The notes under the pieces were generated by a model. It searched no databases. It saw only the letters and a list, made by a program, of their open reading frames with translations, and was not told the DNA's origin. Positions 13,001-24,371 of a stretch of 64,000 bases of DNA are shown in pieces; position 1 is the first letter of the stretch; each line of letters starts with the position of its first letter. The DNA comes from Pterobdella sp. o SKG-2022. Its lineage: Eukaryota; Annelida; Clitellata; Hirudinida; Piscicolidae. Made by a program: the position numbers and the translations under genes. The DNA is taken from NCBI GenBank assembly GCA_964035795.1, contig OZ038320.1, positions 31,843,739 through 31,907,738 of the forward strand, in the 5' to 3' direction.

Positions 13001-13090
13001 ATCCACTTCGAAAGTGAAACCGGAACTTTGGTGGCCTTTTGTAGCGCCTAACAAACTCAAGATTAAAAGTGGAGTTAAAAAGGTCTGCAT
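10031..13090 (-). CDS. TMED: p24/TMED family cargo receptor, gamma-like (complete, 6 exons)
   Basis: Type I membrane protein cycling between ER and Golgi in COPII/COPI vesicles. Exons, 5' to 3' on the minus strand: 12935-13090, 12422-12526, 12196-12293, 10780-10909, 10444-10476 and 10031-10162, joining to 217 residues. Residues 1-19 are a signal peptide (MQTFLTPLLILSLLGATKG). The GOLD domain has the paired cysteines in EVCFYED and FCFSNRFSTVTHKFVYF. A coiled region follows (TQAQEFLESIH..DYRLQESK), then an 11-residue exon GRNYAENLNWK matching the family segment before the membrane. The last exon holds the transmembrane helix and a cytoplasmic tail with a diphenylalanine (KMFFTQKR), the COPII/COPI sorting signal. 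Its closest remembered relatives are TMED3/TMED7. All splice phases agree. The 1.3-kb intron 3 contains an antisense retrotransposon relic. Confidence 0.93.
11180..11595 (-). mobile_element. L2/CR1-like non-LTR retrotransposon relic (RT fragment)
   Basis: Minus-strand translation across several frameshifts gives SAETALLRTTDSFCNIC, then VLISLDLSAAFDTLDQNML, LALSWFCSNLSQRF and a decayed SVLGPIHFSLYTSPL region. These match in order the reverse-transcriptase blocks of the larger element at 34.7-38.75 kb (STETALLYSTDSLRNIC, LVSLDISAAFDTINH, IALSWFKSYLSERK). Truncated at both ends and inactive. It sits in intron 3 of the p24 gene in the same orientation as the gene. Confidence 0.75.
12527..12665 (-). 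repeat. Very long polypyrimidine tract before a 3' splice site
   Basis: On the minus strand, intron 1 of the p24 gene ends with about 130 nt of almost uninterrupted C/T leading straight to the CTAG acceptor at 12527-12530. On the plus strand it is a homopurine GA/GGA/GAA tract. Normal polypyrimidine tracts are 10-30 nt. See the similar tract at 15210-15335. Confidence 0.7.
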
Positions 13091-13149
13091 TTCAATGTTG
13101 ATGTGTCTGTATGTAGTTATGAAAAAGTATTGATTAGTTTAGCTATCTT

Positions 13150-13403
<254 letters not shown>

Positions 13404-13817
13404 AATCAACTTATTCACTAATCTTCACTGTAACATCTTACAATAGTAACACCTGCTTATTCATAGGATCAATCACTGACTTCTCTAATGCTGCTCTTTT
13501 TATCTTATATTAACACTTAAAAGGTTTCATATTTCTCTTCAATTTTTTCAATCATCGTTCTCACTACACCTATTTTCATTATTACTCAACAAATTTGTTG
13601 CTTTCCAAGTCACCATCATCACTATATACCTTTCATCATCATCATCATCATCACCACCACCACCACCAGCACCAACACCACCATCATCATCACACGTAGC
13701 ATGTGTAGCAACCAACTTTCGTGTTAATAATAACAAGAAATAAGCTAAAAATAACTATGATAATAAAAGTAATAAGAATAATAAATAATTTATTGCCTTG
13801 TTTTCAATAGAATAACA

Positions 13818-13903
13818 TTGGCTTTTCGATATATTCTATATCATCATCAAGTAACTAATTTTTATTAGTCACCTGATGATGATGTAGAATATATCGAAAA
13901 GCT
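13818..13903. repeat. Fold-back element
   Basis: Arms GGCTTTTCGATATATTCTA..TCATCATCA and TGATGATGAT..TAGAATATATCGAAAAGC are reverse complements around a short AT-rich loop. It shares the AAGCTTTTCGATAT motif with 2339-2521 and 11045-11085. The rest of 13404-14877 shows CAT/CAC runs near 13630-13690 and AT-rich sequence with no gene. Confidence 0.65.
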
Positions 13904-14877
13904 TCGTCAAAATGGAAAATTTAAATATTGTTGTGTTTTTATGATTCACATCTAATTGTATTTCAACATGAAAAATTTAAATTCTATGTATATTTGTTCA
14001 TTTTTTTTATTTTTAAAAATTTTTTTAGTCTAAATAAATAATTTTTTATGAATCGTTAACCAATCATATATTTTTTTGTGACGTTGTCGCAATGTGTTTC
14101 GATTCTGCTTCATCAGATGAAACACAGGGTAATAAACACAGTTACTGGGACATTACAGCAGTATAATCTTACATGGTAAGTAGAAAATAAAAACATCTAA
14201 AAATTGATTTAACTTTGCAAATCTGAATATGATTTTAAATTAAAACATATAAAAATGAATTAAATTTCAAAAATTTAAAAATTGAATTTAAAACAATTAA
14301 AATTGAATTTAAAACAACTCAAAATAAATTTAATCATAAAAAATTGTCATGAAGTCACCGTTGAAAAAGGCCACTCTTTATAAACATGAAAATATATATT
14401 ATCAAATTAGCAAAAATAAGTTTTATCATTATTATTCTTATTTTTATTATTATTTTATTATGAGAATTTAAAATAATTGTTATCCATTTTGAAGTGAAAT
14501 TTTTATTAGAGAAGTCTTCAAAAGAAATTGCCAGACGTTTAACAAGGCAAACTTGAGGAACAAAGAGAAAATGTAATGGAAATCCTAATATCTCTGCATA
14601 TGATGCTAGATATCCTTATAGCTGGAACATTTATTTCTTCATCTTCATCTTCATTAATTCTCATATATTATTTTTATTTTTAAATTGTTATTTTACATTA
14701 TCATTTTTTCATTTTTCCTTCTTTTTATTCATTTTTATTGTTTTTATATTATTGATTAATTGATTTTTTTAAGATTATTATTTTTTAAATAATAATATAA
14801 ATTTTTTTATTACTTTTAATATTTTATTTTTATTTTTTTCATATCATTAATAATATTTTTGTTTTTCGTTTTCTTCA

Positions 14878-14983
14878 TTAGGAAACAGGATGGTCAACAA
14901 CTTTGCCAGGAACACAAATGCCACTATCGTCTTGATTCAGTTGGAAGACCTGGCCTATTGAGCATTGCCTTTCAAAACACTGC

Positions 14984-15023
<40 letters not shown>

Positions 15024-16349
15024 TGAAAAAATTATAAGATCAACATCTTCGTTACCAACCACACCATATCGCCACCCTCACACCTGCCCCTCCACACTGC
15101 ACGTAGAAGTTGGGGTCGACATGGTAGTAGTACTTGCCTATTGCATCAAGGCTGAAGCATGGGTTGGAGGTCGTGCAGTTGTATATACCACTTACAACGC
15201 AGTTCTGACCTGAAGAAGGAAAGAGAAGGAGAGAGAAGAAGGTAAAGAAAAAAGATAAAAAAGTAAGAAGAGAACTAAAGATGAAAAAAAGAAGAAAGAA
15301 AAAGAAAAGTAGAAAAAAAAACAGAAAAAACTAGAATTATGTGTGGCAGATGATGTGTATTGCAGTGTTACAAATTGTCGTACAAACATGCTGCATTTGG
15401 AACTAATCAAATGTATAGCAAATCACTTTATGCTGAGTGCTAAGTCGCTGATTGCGGTTTTCGCAGCATGTCTAAAACTTCAAAACGCCTTTTTTCTAAT
15501 AGATTATTCTGCACTTTCTTTCAGGTGTTTCATGAGTCAATATTTTGGCGCAGCCAAGATTAAGTCAGATCTGATTGCAAGATTCCGAGACATTTTTATA
15601 TGAAGAATGAGATCTGGCAAATAAGAGTACTAGTGAAGAGGATTAAGTTTTAGGTTCCATCACTCGAGATACATAGGCCCATGTGAATAACAGTTTTTTA
15701 ACACTGTTCAATTGAAAAATGATGAGGCTTTTACATGGTGAATATGAGAGATTTTTTTGATTCGAAGTTAAACTCCATCGTTAGACCTACTAGATAATGA
15801 GTCTCTGTCTTATCGGGAGATTCTTCTCAACGCTCCATCTCTCCTCCCCCTTCGACGCTCATAAGCAATATAACCTGCTTTCCTTCATTAGATCATGTTT
15901 TGAAATTACTGAAACTTCAAGCACGAAGGTTGCTAACGATAATGAAACGTATGTTCTTTTACTATTTAAAGAGAAGGAAGATGAAGATGACAACGGAAAT
16001 ACTAATGATGATGACGGTGAAACCAAAATGGTGATGATGAAAATGAGGATGATAATGATGGTGAGACCAAGATTATGGTGGTGATGAAGATGATGATAAT
16101 AATGATAATGCTGGTAAGACCGAAATGATGAAAAAGATAAAGATGATGATGAGAATAATGATGTTAATGGTGGTGAGGGCAAGATTATGGTGGTGATGAA
16201 GACGTGATGAGAATGATGATGTTAAGGATGGTGAGAGCAAGATGATTGTGAAACTGAGTTGACATTCATGATGATAGCAGAAACATACCTTGAGAAGAAG
16301 CAATGAAGAAAAGGAGGAAGACGAGGATGATAGTTTTGATATTAGTCAT
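14878..16349 (-). CDS. Small secreted peritrophin/chitin-binding-like protein (3 exons)
   Basis: Exons on the minus strand: 16289-16349, 15084-15209, 14878-14984; 97 residues, phase-1 introns throughout. Residues 1-20 are a signal peptide (MTNIKTIILVFLLFFIASSQ). The mature part has eight cysteines and the aromatic core KYYYHVDPNFYVQC, then GQVFQLNQDDSGICV. This order resembles chitin-binding type 2 (peritrophin-A, CBM14) domains, where a Tyr-Tyr..Asp..Tyr core between cysteines binds chitin. An unusually Cys-rich first half (NCTTSNPC) makes the match imperfect. The acceptor of exon 2 is preceded by a 125-nt polypyrimidine stretch, and intron 2 ends in a (TG/CA)n run. Start codon chosen because it gives a clean signal peptide and a GTATGT donor. 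I infer an extracellular matrix or gut role; it could instead be another small secreted Cys-rich peptide. Confidence 0.78.
15210..15335 (-). repeat. Long polypyrimidine tract before a 3' splice site
   Basis: On the minus strand about 125 nt of mostly C/T (plus strand: GAAGA/GGAGA/AAAG purines) end at the CTTCAG acceptor of exon 2 of the peritrophin-like gene. This is the second such tract in this neighbourhood. Confidence 0.65.
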
Positions 16350-16604
16350 GATGCTTCTAAATTTTCAAAAAAATTTGCAGTTTATAATTTTTCTGTGACA
16401 GTTTCCAACGTCAAAATAATTATATCAAGGTGTGTTGGTTTTTTTAAGACGCCTTAAAGGGATAATAAAAAAATAACAAATAATAGTATTGAAAAAAAAA
16501 AATAATACAATAAAAAGGATAACAATAAAAATAATACAATGAAGATAATAAGAAAAATAATAATATGAAAAAAAGATAATCATAACAACAATAAAAAATG
16601 TGAC

Positions 16605-16668
16605 GTCTAGATTTAAGTGCCTATTTACTATTGTGTTAAGCTATTGTCCCAAAAATAATAACAGTAAC

Positions 16669-16711
<43 letters not shown>

Positions 16712-17180
16712 TACCACACTAAAAGTATTCATAACAATAATAAAATAAGCATAATTATGTTACTTTTCAGAGACCTCTTAAATTTACTTAGAAATAATAT
16801 TTGGCAGTTTTTTACGTAGATTTATGGAAGAAATTTAGTAAATTTATTGATCAAAATAAATAGTTATAATTTTCGATAAGTTTAGTCTTCTTTCATAAAT
16901 CGACGTAGAAAAATTGTCAAGCCTAACGATAAATATTATTTTATTTATATGATTCTATTTTAGGACTCACTTGATGATAATAATAATAATAATAAAAAGA
17001 AAAGTGACGTCTTTAACTTAAGTAAGCGCCTACTTATTATTGCTTTAGGCTATTGTCCCAAAAATAAAAGAAATAAGAATAATGATAATAATAATAACAT
17101 ACTAAACATATTCACAACAATAATAAAATAATCATAATAAGTCCTATTTTGTTTAAATGATTCAATTATAGGACTCGCTT
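16605..17180. repeat. Local tandem duplication with a transposon-like insertion in one copy
   Basis: A segment beginning GTGACGTCTAGATTTAAGTG.. and running through GCTATTGTCCCAAAAATAA.. to ..AGGACTCAC (16609-16977) recurs at about 17015-17177 ending AGGACTCGC. The first copy is longer because it contains the inverted-repeat element at 16787-16945; the second is an approximate empty site. (TAA)n runs occur inside both. No gene seen in 16350-18820 apart from doubtful membrane-like ORFs. Confidence 0.6.
16787..16945. repeat. Inverted-repeat element, copy 2 (relative of 327-468)
   Basis: Contains the same interior as the element at 327-468 (TTATGGAAGAA..TTTAGTAAATTTATT..AAAATAAATAG..TTTTCGATAAGTTT) with inverted ends around AATAATATTT and AAATATTATT. 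Absent from the duplicated neighbour copy at 17015-17177. Confidence 0.6.
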
Positions 17181-18566
17181 TTGGTGGACTGAATGAAGAC
17201 AATCATAGCTGTTTACAGGTTCTTGTTTTTGTTATTCACTTCATTGTCATCATTACCGATGAGTTTATCCTATTCTGTTTGTTTGTTATCATCAAAGCTT
17301 TTATTATTATCATTATTATTATTATTATTATTATTGAAAACGCAGTAACTTTTGTTAAGAGCCGAATCACAAAAATATCAATTATGAAGAATTATAATTT
17401 TTTGAAATTAATCTAGACCCATGACAAATTTTTAAAAAAATCAGTCATTTATGTTTTCATAAATAACACAATAACAAGACAAGAAGCAAAAGCTAATGTT
17501 GCTTTGATTAAAAGGTTTTATGGTCCGTCGTCACCATTTTTGACATTGAATCTATTGTAATGCTCTGACTTATTGTGGCTGCAATAGAAGTGGTATCATG
17601 TATTATTTAATGGTGAATAACTATTGTTGTTGGTGGAAAGTAAAATATGTTTTTATGTTATGGTAATTTATAATAAAAATTTTTCAAATAATTTTACGTC
17701 GGTTTGACATTTTTATTTGTGTCAAGTCCATTCATTTTCCTTTATCTCTGAAGAGAATAACAAACTGTAAGCAGAATGATGACGATGATGGTAGTGATGA
17801 TCGTGATGATGATGGTGGCAATGATGTTGATGATGGTGGTGATGATGATGACACCAAATAAGTATTGATTGAAGTATGAGCCTTCTAGCATGCCAATAAA
17901 GATGAGCACAATGATGGAAGTGATTATGCTGAAACAGATCAACATTTCTTAGACCAGTTTTTTTTTACTTTGAAACATTTGCACGCTAGAGTTTGTAATA
18001 GGAATGAATTTTTTAAAAGTTATTGGTATTTCTGTTTTGATAAATGTATTAAAAATCTCTCAAGAAATCTCTTGGAATATATTAAGACGCCCCTAAAAGC
18101 TAGACAATTGTATGAAAATTATATTATCTTTTAACAATATTATAATATAAGTAAAGAATCGTGAGTGGGAACATCAATAGTACAAAACCCGACACCTCAT
18201 TGCAAACAATCATAATTGGAAGGATAATGATGTATGGACAGATAAGGATAATAAATTCATTTAAAAAGCATTGTTGTTTGATGAAATAAAGATCTTTTAC
18301 ACAAATGCAAGGCATTAAATAATAATATAATGATGATCATAATAATATAATAAACATAATATTAGCAACGCAAAAAAAAATAATAAAAATCATTTGGAAA
18401 AAACAATAACCGAAAGAAATAAATAGAAATCATTAAAAAATTGAATTTCATCAAAAAAATAGTCTCAATATTTAAATAATCCTTATTTATAAGCATCTCT
18501 GCTCAGTTTAACTTGCATGTGGGCAAGTATTCACGACCTCTAAGCAACGGGTTGTTGCAAAGAACT

Positions 18567-18823
<257 letters not shown>

Positions 18824-18827
18824 TATA

Positions 18828-19600
18828 TTTAAATAATGCTAAAGCTGGATGATAACCAACTTGAACACAAAAATATCAAATTTTTAGGAATAAACTTTGA
18901 CAAAAAATTAACTTTCAAAGAGCGTATAATAAAATTAAACAAAGATCTCTCAAAATGTATAGCAACTCTTTATAAGTTAAAAATTTTAATACCGAAAAAT
19001 AATCTAATGAATGTTTATGAAGCAATCTTCCAATCAAAATTGAACTATTGCAATAACATATGGGCATCTACCTACAACAATAGAACTAAACTTCAAAAAC
19101 TCCAAAACAAAGCCATTAGAATCTGCCTAAATCTTAAACAAACTGACCATATTGACTATAATAAACAACATTCTAGACATCAAAAATCTAACAATATATC
19201 AATTAATAATTTACATGTATAGGCACAAACACAACCTCCTCCACTCAACTCTAGCCAATATCTTCATTTTAAACTCTGATAATAATAATAGTCGTAATTT
19301 AAGATCAGTCAATAACTACAAAGAAGAGAAATATAACACAAGCTTAAAGAAAATGTCTTTATCTATTATGGGTCCAAAGTATTGGAATAAGCTTCCTAAT
19401 AATCTGAAATCAATTGATAATATAAATACTTTCAAAAGTAAACTAAAACAATATATTTTAAATAACAAATTACTATGAACTCCATACTATATTATATCAT
19501 ATTACATTATATTATATTAGAAGAAATGCCTCTCGCGGGTTCTACGCAACCCTTTGGTTTTTTTTCTTTGCTAATAAAATTACAAAATATATATATATGG
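18828..19600 (+). mobile_element. 5'-truncated non-LTR retrotransposon, RT C-terminal part
   Basis: Open stretch 18836-19222 then, after a frameshift near 19150, 19152-19478. Translation shows IKFLGINFDKKLTF..LYKLKILIP..NVYEAIFQSKLNYCNNIW..KLQKLQNKAIRI, then MSLSIMGPKYWNKLPNNLK..FKSKLKQYI. These are the conserved thumb and C-terminal blocks of many animal non-LTR reverse transcriptases (FLGI, LNYC/LxYG, LQKLQNKAIR, WNxLP). The catalytic YADD part is missing. It is followed by an AT-rich 3' tail with AATAAAAT and a short TA tract. Different family from the 34.7-kb element. Not functional. Confidence 0.85.
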
Positions 19601-20278
19601 GCAGTGTAAGTCTTTTCACGAAATTTATCGAATATATTGTTAAATAATGAATAAATAAAAGAAATAATGATAATTAGCTATTAAATATGGCGGCAAGAGC
19701 AATTAGTTTGAAATAAATATAAGTGTATGAAAGAATAAAAGTGAAATGAAAAAATGATTAGAAGGTCGATAACAAAGTGTGATAAGGAAATAACAAGAAT
19801 AAAAATAAAATGTATTCTTCTTATTATTGTTATACCAAGAAGCTGATGAGCTAGCTAAATATTTGGAAAGGCTTTCAGTTGAGCAAACAGAAAACAATAA
19901 TCATAAGAAAAATAATAATCGATAAATAATAAGAATAATAATAATAACAATGGTTTAGAATTTATGGATAAAAGTTCATTAGAAGATTTGAAAGATGGAA
20001 AACAAAAAGTAAATAAACAGTGAAAAATAATATACAGTTCATTGGAAGAAGAAGCATCAATAAAAAGATTATTTTTATTATTGAAAAAATCAAAGAAGAG
20101 CTTCAAAAGTGGAAGACAAGCAGAGATATATGGATATAAATAACAAAAAATAATATGAATATAATATGAATAACAAATATAATAATATAATAATGATTCA
20201 TGTTAAAACCACAGATATTCAAAGAATTGAATTACATGATAAAAATAGAAATGAAAATAACAACAATCGTCATTCTTA

Positions 20279-23200
20279 TTATTCGATATCAGTAGGCACG
20301 TTGACGTAACGGTGCAAATTGGGACTCGTCTTGCAGCAGACGATCCCCATGATGATGATGATGATGACGCATAACAACAATAAGGATGACGTCACCAATA
20401 ACAAAATATCCCTCACTGCGGTGATGATGAGGATATTGATGATAGCGATAACAATAAAAACGATAATAATAATAATAATAATAATAAAATAATAATAATG
20501 AATGACTAACAAGGCATTTTTTTCTCCTTCAAACACACCTTCTTCCAGTCAACCACCACATTGTCCTTCGTGAGAGATTTGAAGGTATCTAATGGGCAGT
20601 CTACTTTGCATCCTGTGTGCGTGTGTGTATGTGTGTGTGTGTGGTTAAGTGTCTGTTATGTATATTTGTGTGATCGTGGCAGTTTAGTACAAGTGAATTA
20701 AAAACCACTCTATTAATAACAATGGTAATAGTTTTATCATTAATATTATCACCAAGCATCAATATCATTATCAAGATCACCAAGCATCAATATCATTATC
20801 AAGATCACCAGGCATCAATATCATTATCAAGATTACCAGGCAGTTCCAAAGGCACGGGTGGTTTGGTGGAATCGTTGCGATATAGAACATTAACATAATA
20901 ATCTGCATCGGTTGCATTTTGTGCATCCTTCCTCCTGTACAACTCCATAATGATGGTCGAGGTGAATGGGGGCTGCTTTCTGTTGAAAACTTTCAACGCT
21001 GCCAACAATGGTGCCAAAGTAGTGTCATGCTGTGGTGAAGTGGTGGGTGGATGAGGGGTTTGTGAGTGGATGAGGGAGGTAGTGGGTGGATGAAGGGCTT
21101 TCAAATGGGTTGGTAGAAAAAGTGGACGAATTGAGTGAGAGCAGTACAATAAAAAAAATTTTCACATTGAAATTATACATAACTAAATTCACATTCAAAA
21201 TCTGCATAAGACCCAAATCTCTGAGTCACTCACAGCGTAATAAAAACGGCCTTTCCACTGGAAAGTAGGATCCCTTATTTTCTTATCCATGTTGTCTATT
21301 AGGTAGCCTAACAAAGTCCCTGCATGTGATGATAATCAATTTCTTCATCATCATATCCACTCATTTTATTTTCATTTTTACCATCTTCCCCACTACCATC
21401 ACCACCACCATCATCACCACTACCACCACCATCATCATCATCATCATCACCACTACCACCATCATCATCATCACCACTACCACCATCATAATCATCACCA
21501 CTACCACCATCATCACCTCCATCCTCACTAGCACCACCACCATTACTACTCCCTCTAACCCGCAAGAAGTCTTCCATTGTCATAACGATTGAAAGCTACA
21601 TCAAAATAAGCATTAAAATAGTCAATCAACTCGTCCTGAATATTTGTGCCTTCTATCCAACTTGGCAAACTATAGTTGTTAGCCGACTGGGTGGATGGAT
21701 TAGTTAATGGTGGTTGGGTGGGTAAGAAGAAATTTAGGTGGATAAATGGATGGTTAAGTAGATAGATACATGGATTAACTAACGACGATAGGTAAAGTGA
21801 ATTTGATGAAAGGGATTTTATCACTAAGAATGGTTAAATTGTAGAATGAAAGAATAGTTGGATGAATGAAAGAATGGTTGGATGGATGGGTGAATAGTTG
21901 GATGGATGAAAGAATAGTTGGATGGATGAAAGAATAGTTGGATGGATGAAAGAATAGTTGGATGGATGAGTGAATGGTTGGATGGATGAAAGAATAGTTA
22001 GATGGATGGTTGGATAAATGAATGAATGGTTGGATAGATGGGCGAGTAGATAGATGAATGGATGGGTGGTTGAATGGATGGATGTGTGGGTTGATAATAA
22101 AGGAGTATAATATATTCCTATAATCATCAGCACATTTTTTTATTAGTTACTATTATCTCAAATAATTAATAATAATAATAATAATGCTAAGAAAAAAATT
22201 ATTATTCATATTATTACAGTGCAGATGACTCCATCAGCAAGATTAAGCACATCCCCGTAATTGTCAAGTTTCCTGATGAAGTGTGTGAGTCGCGCAACAA
22301 ACCGCTGACAACAAAAAAATTTAACATTATTATATTATATTAATATTATTATTTTGAAACTGATACCCTCTTAATTTTAAATGTTTATGTTATTTCCTAT
22401 ATTATTATTTTTATTATTATTACCATTATTATTACTATAGTTTTTTGTTTGTATGATTATATCTATTATTATTAGTATTATGATTATTCTCAACCTCATA
22501 TTTCTCGGATATCTTCCTCATTTCATCCCTCACATATTTCTCATTTACTCTCTCATTCCACGCCCTACATTCTGTATATAACATCTGCCAAGGAACGATG
22601 ATAATAATAAAAATAAAAATCATAATAATAAAAATAACAATCATAATAATAAAAATAACAATCATAATAATTAAAATAATAATAAATAACAACATTTATA
22701 TTAATAAAATACAATGCTCCTCACATAATCATCTTTTACAGGAGTGGTGTGAACCGGAAGTGGATTGATGACGTCACCAGAAGTAGGAAACATGGCGTCC
22801 ATGCTGAGACGAGCGGTCAACAGGGTTCTGTCTATATCGGTGCTTCTGACGTATAACTGTTGTGTTATTTTTATTATCAATCTTAATATTATTATTATCA
22901 TTATTATTATAATTATTTTGATTTATACTATTACTGATACTGTGTTTATTAGTAATACCACCACATTGTGAAGATTATTACATTATTATTATCATCATTA
23001 TCATTATTATTATTATTAATATTAAGAACCTCCTTATGGTCATATTGTTGCTTGAAGAAGCCAGGAATATACCTCTCCTTCAAAAACAATCCCAGCTTTT
23101 CAGCCTGCCTCCTGCCTATCTTTTATAATAATAACAACCATAATAATAAAATTAATGATATTATAGTAATAATAACTTCTCGGAGTTATCTTGAAGCACT

Positions 23201-24371
23201 TACAAATAATATATTAAATAGAATATAATAATAATAATAAAAATAATAACAATAATTAATATGATGATAATTGAAAAAATGATAAAAAAAAAATAAAAAT
23301 ACATACTGCAATAATTTTTGTTGTTATTTAAATTCTATTTTTAAAAAAATCTTGGAAGGACCATCATTAAGTTTCCACAAGACATTTTTCAAATCATTAG
23401 AGCAAGAGCCACTGGGCTAATAATAAAAATAAAAAGAATATAGATAATAATGATAATAATAAAATCTTCATCATGAGACACAGTAATTTGACCTGTATTC
23501 ATGATGCCATAAGATAACCATTTAACATTCATAACAATTATAATAATAGTAACAATAATAATCACAATGATTTAATAATAATCATGATAATAATAATAAT
23601 GATAATAGTATTACTATATATAGAATTAGGAGAAAAAGAGAATATACAAAATTGCCATAAAAATATTCTTATTGGTTTTGACGACGAAAAACGTTCGCAT
23701 AAATAATAGAAAATAAAAAAAAAAATAATAAAACAAAAACAAAATAAAGAAAGATTTTATTCAAGTCACACGATGGGTAATTACAGAGGATGAAAAATAA
23801 AAATAATAAATTGAGAATAAGAAAAATAACAAATCAAACAAAAAGAGGCTGAAGTCTATTGGTATGACTATAATAAAATAAATAATTTCAAAAACTATTA
23901 TAATAAAATTATCATAAAAATACAATTTATCACTGAATTAATAAATAAATATATTTATATTAAGTTAAAACAAAGATTAAAAAAATGATTTCATTCTTAA
24001 CCCTACCATTATTTTTGCAAGCTTTACTCTCATTATCAACCCCCGTATAATTATTAATCTTTTTATTCTTATTATTATTTCTTTCATTATTTATATTATT
24101 ATCCTGATTGCTGTAATTAATATTCTCTTTATCATATAATTACCTTAGAACTAGTGCAAAAATGCTATCATAATTATAACAGCCATCCCTAATTTCATTA
24201 TAATTCTCATTTTCCCCATCACTATTTTGACCCAACATCTCCATCATCGTCATAACTCTCACCCCCCCTTCTTACCTGTGTAAGATGTCCAAAGCCTTGG
24301 AACCATTGGGATTCATTATAGTTGGATGATTCATATTGCTTCATGGGTGACCTGCCTCCATGCCTTGATAC
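20279..24371 (-). CDS. ACP2-like: Histidine acid phosphatase (lysosomal/prostatic type), first exon not found
   Basis: Phosphomonoesterase of the two-histidine family, lysosomal or secreted. Minus-strand exons: 24276-24371, 23030-23119, 22725-22856, 22495-22584, 22218-22304, 21560-21686, 21234-21319, 20837-21029, 20539-20612, 20279-20415; about 390 residues with matching phases. Blocks in family order: VSRHGGRSP (RHGxRxP phosphate-binding loop with catalytic His; Gly where ACP2 has Asp), QWFQGFGHLTQ, LYVRSTDIDRTLLTA, PVHTTPVKDD, HDTTLAPLLAALKVF (second catalytic His-Asp), YRNDSTKPPVPLELPGCKVDCPL. The last exon encodes a hydrophobic helix and a short tail ending PTDIE, as in membrane-anchored lysosomal forms. 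Its junction is unsettled: the strong donor at 20538 is phase 0 while the acceptor at 20416 needs phase 1; a weaker donor 4 bp on (GTGT/GTTTGA) restores frame. The signal-peptide exon should lie above 24371 but I could not identify it. Confidence 0.92.
21320..21555. repeat. CAT/CAC trinucleotide tract
   Basis: Imperfect (CAT)n/(CAC)n/(TAC)n array filling the acid phosphatase intron between the exons at 21234-21319 and 21560-21686. Long reading frames of Thr/Ile, Gly/Asp or Met/Val in all frames are artefacts of the 3-bp period. Confidence 0.9.
21843..22092. repeat. Minisatellite, about 20-bp unit rich in GGATGGATGA
   Basis: Repeated unit close to GAATAGTTGGATGGATGAAA, at least five clear copies between 21850 and 21990, then degenerate GGATGAATG repeats. 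Located in the acid phosphatase intron 21687-22217. Confidence 0.85.

Noticed and set aside
21308..21592. Gly/Asp-rich, Thr/Ile-rich and Met/Val-rich ORFs
   Set aside because: Three readings of the same CAT/CAC trinucleotide tract inside an acid phosphatase intron.
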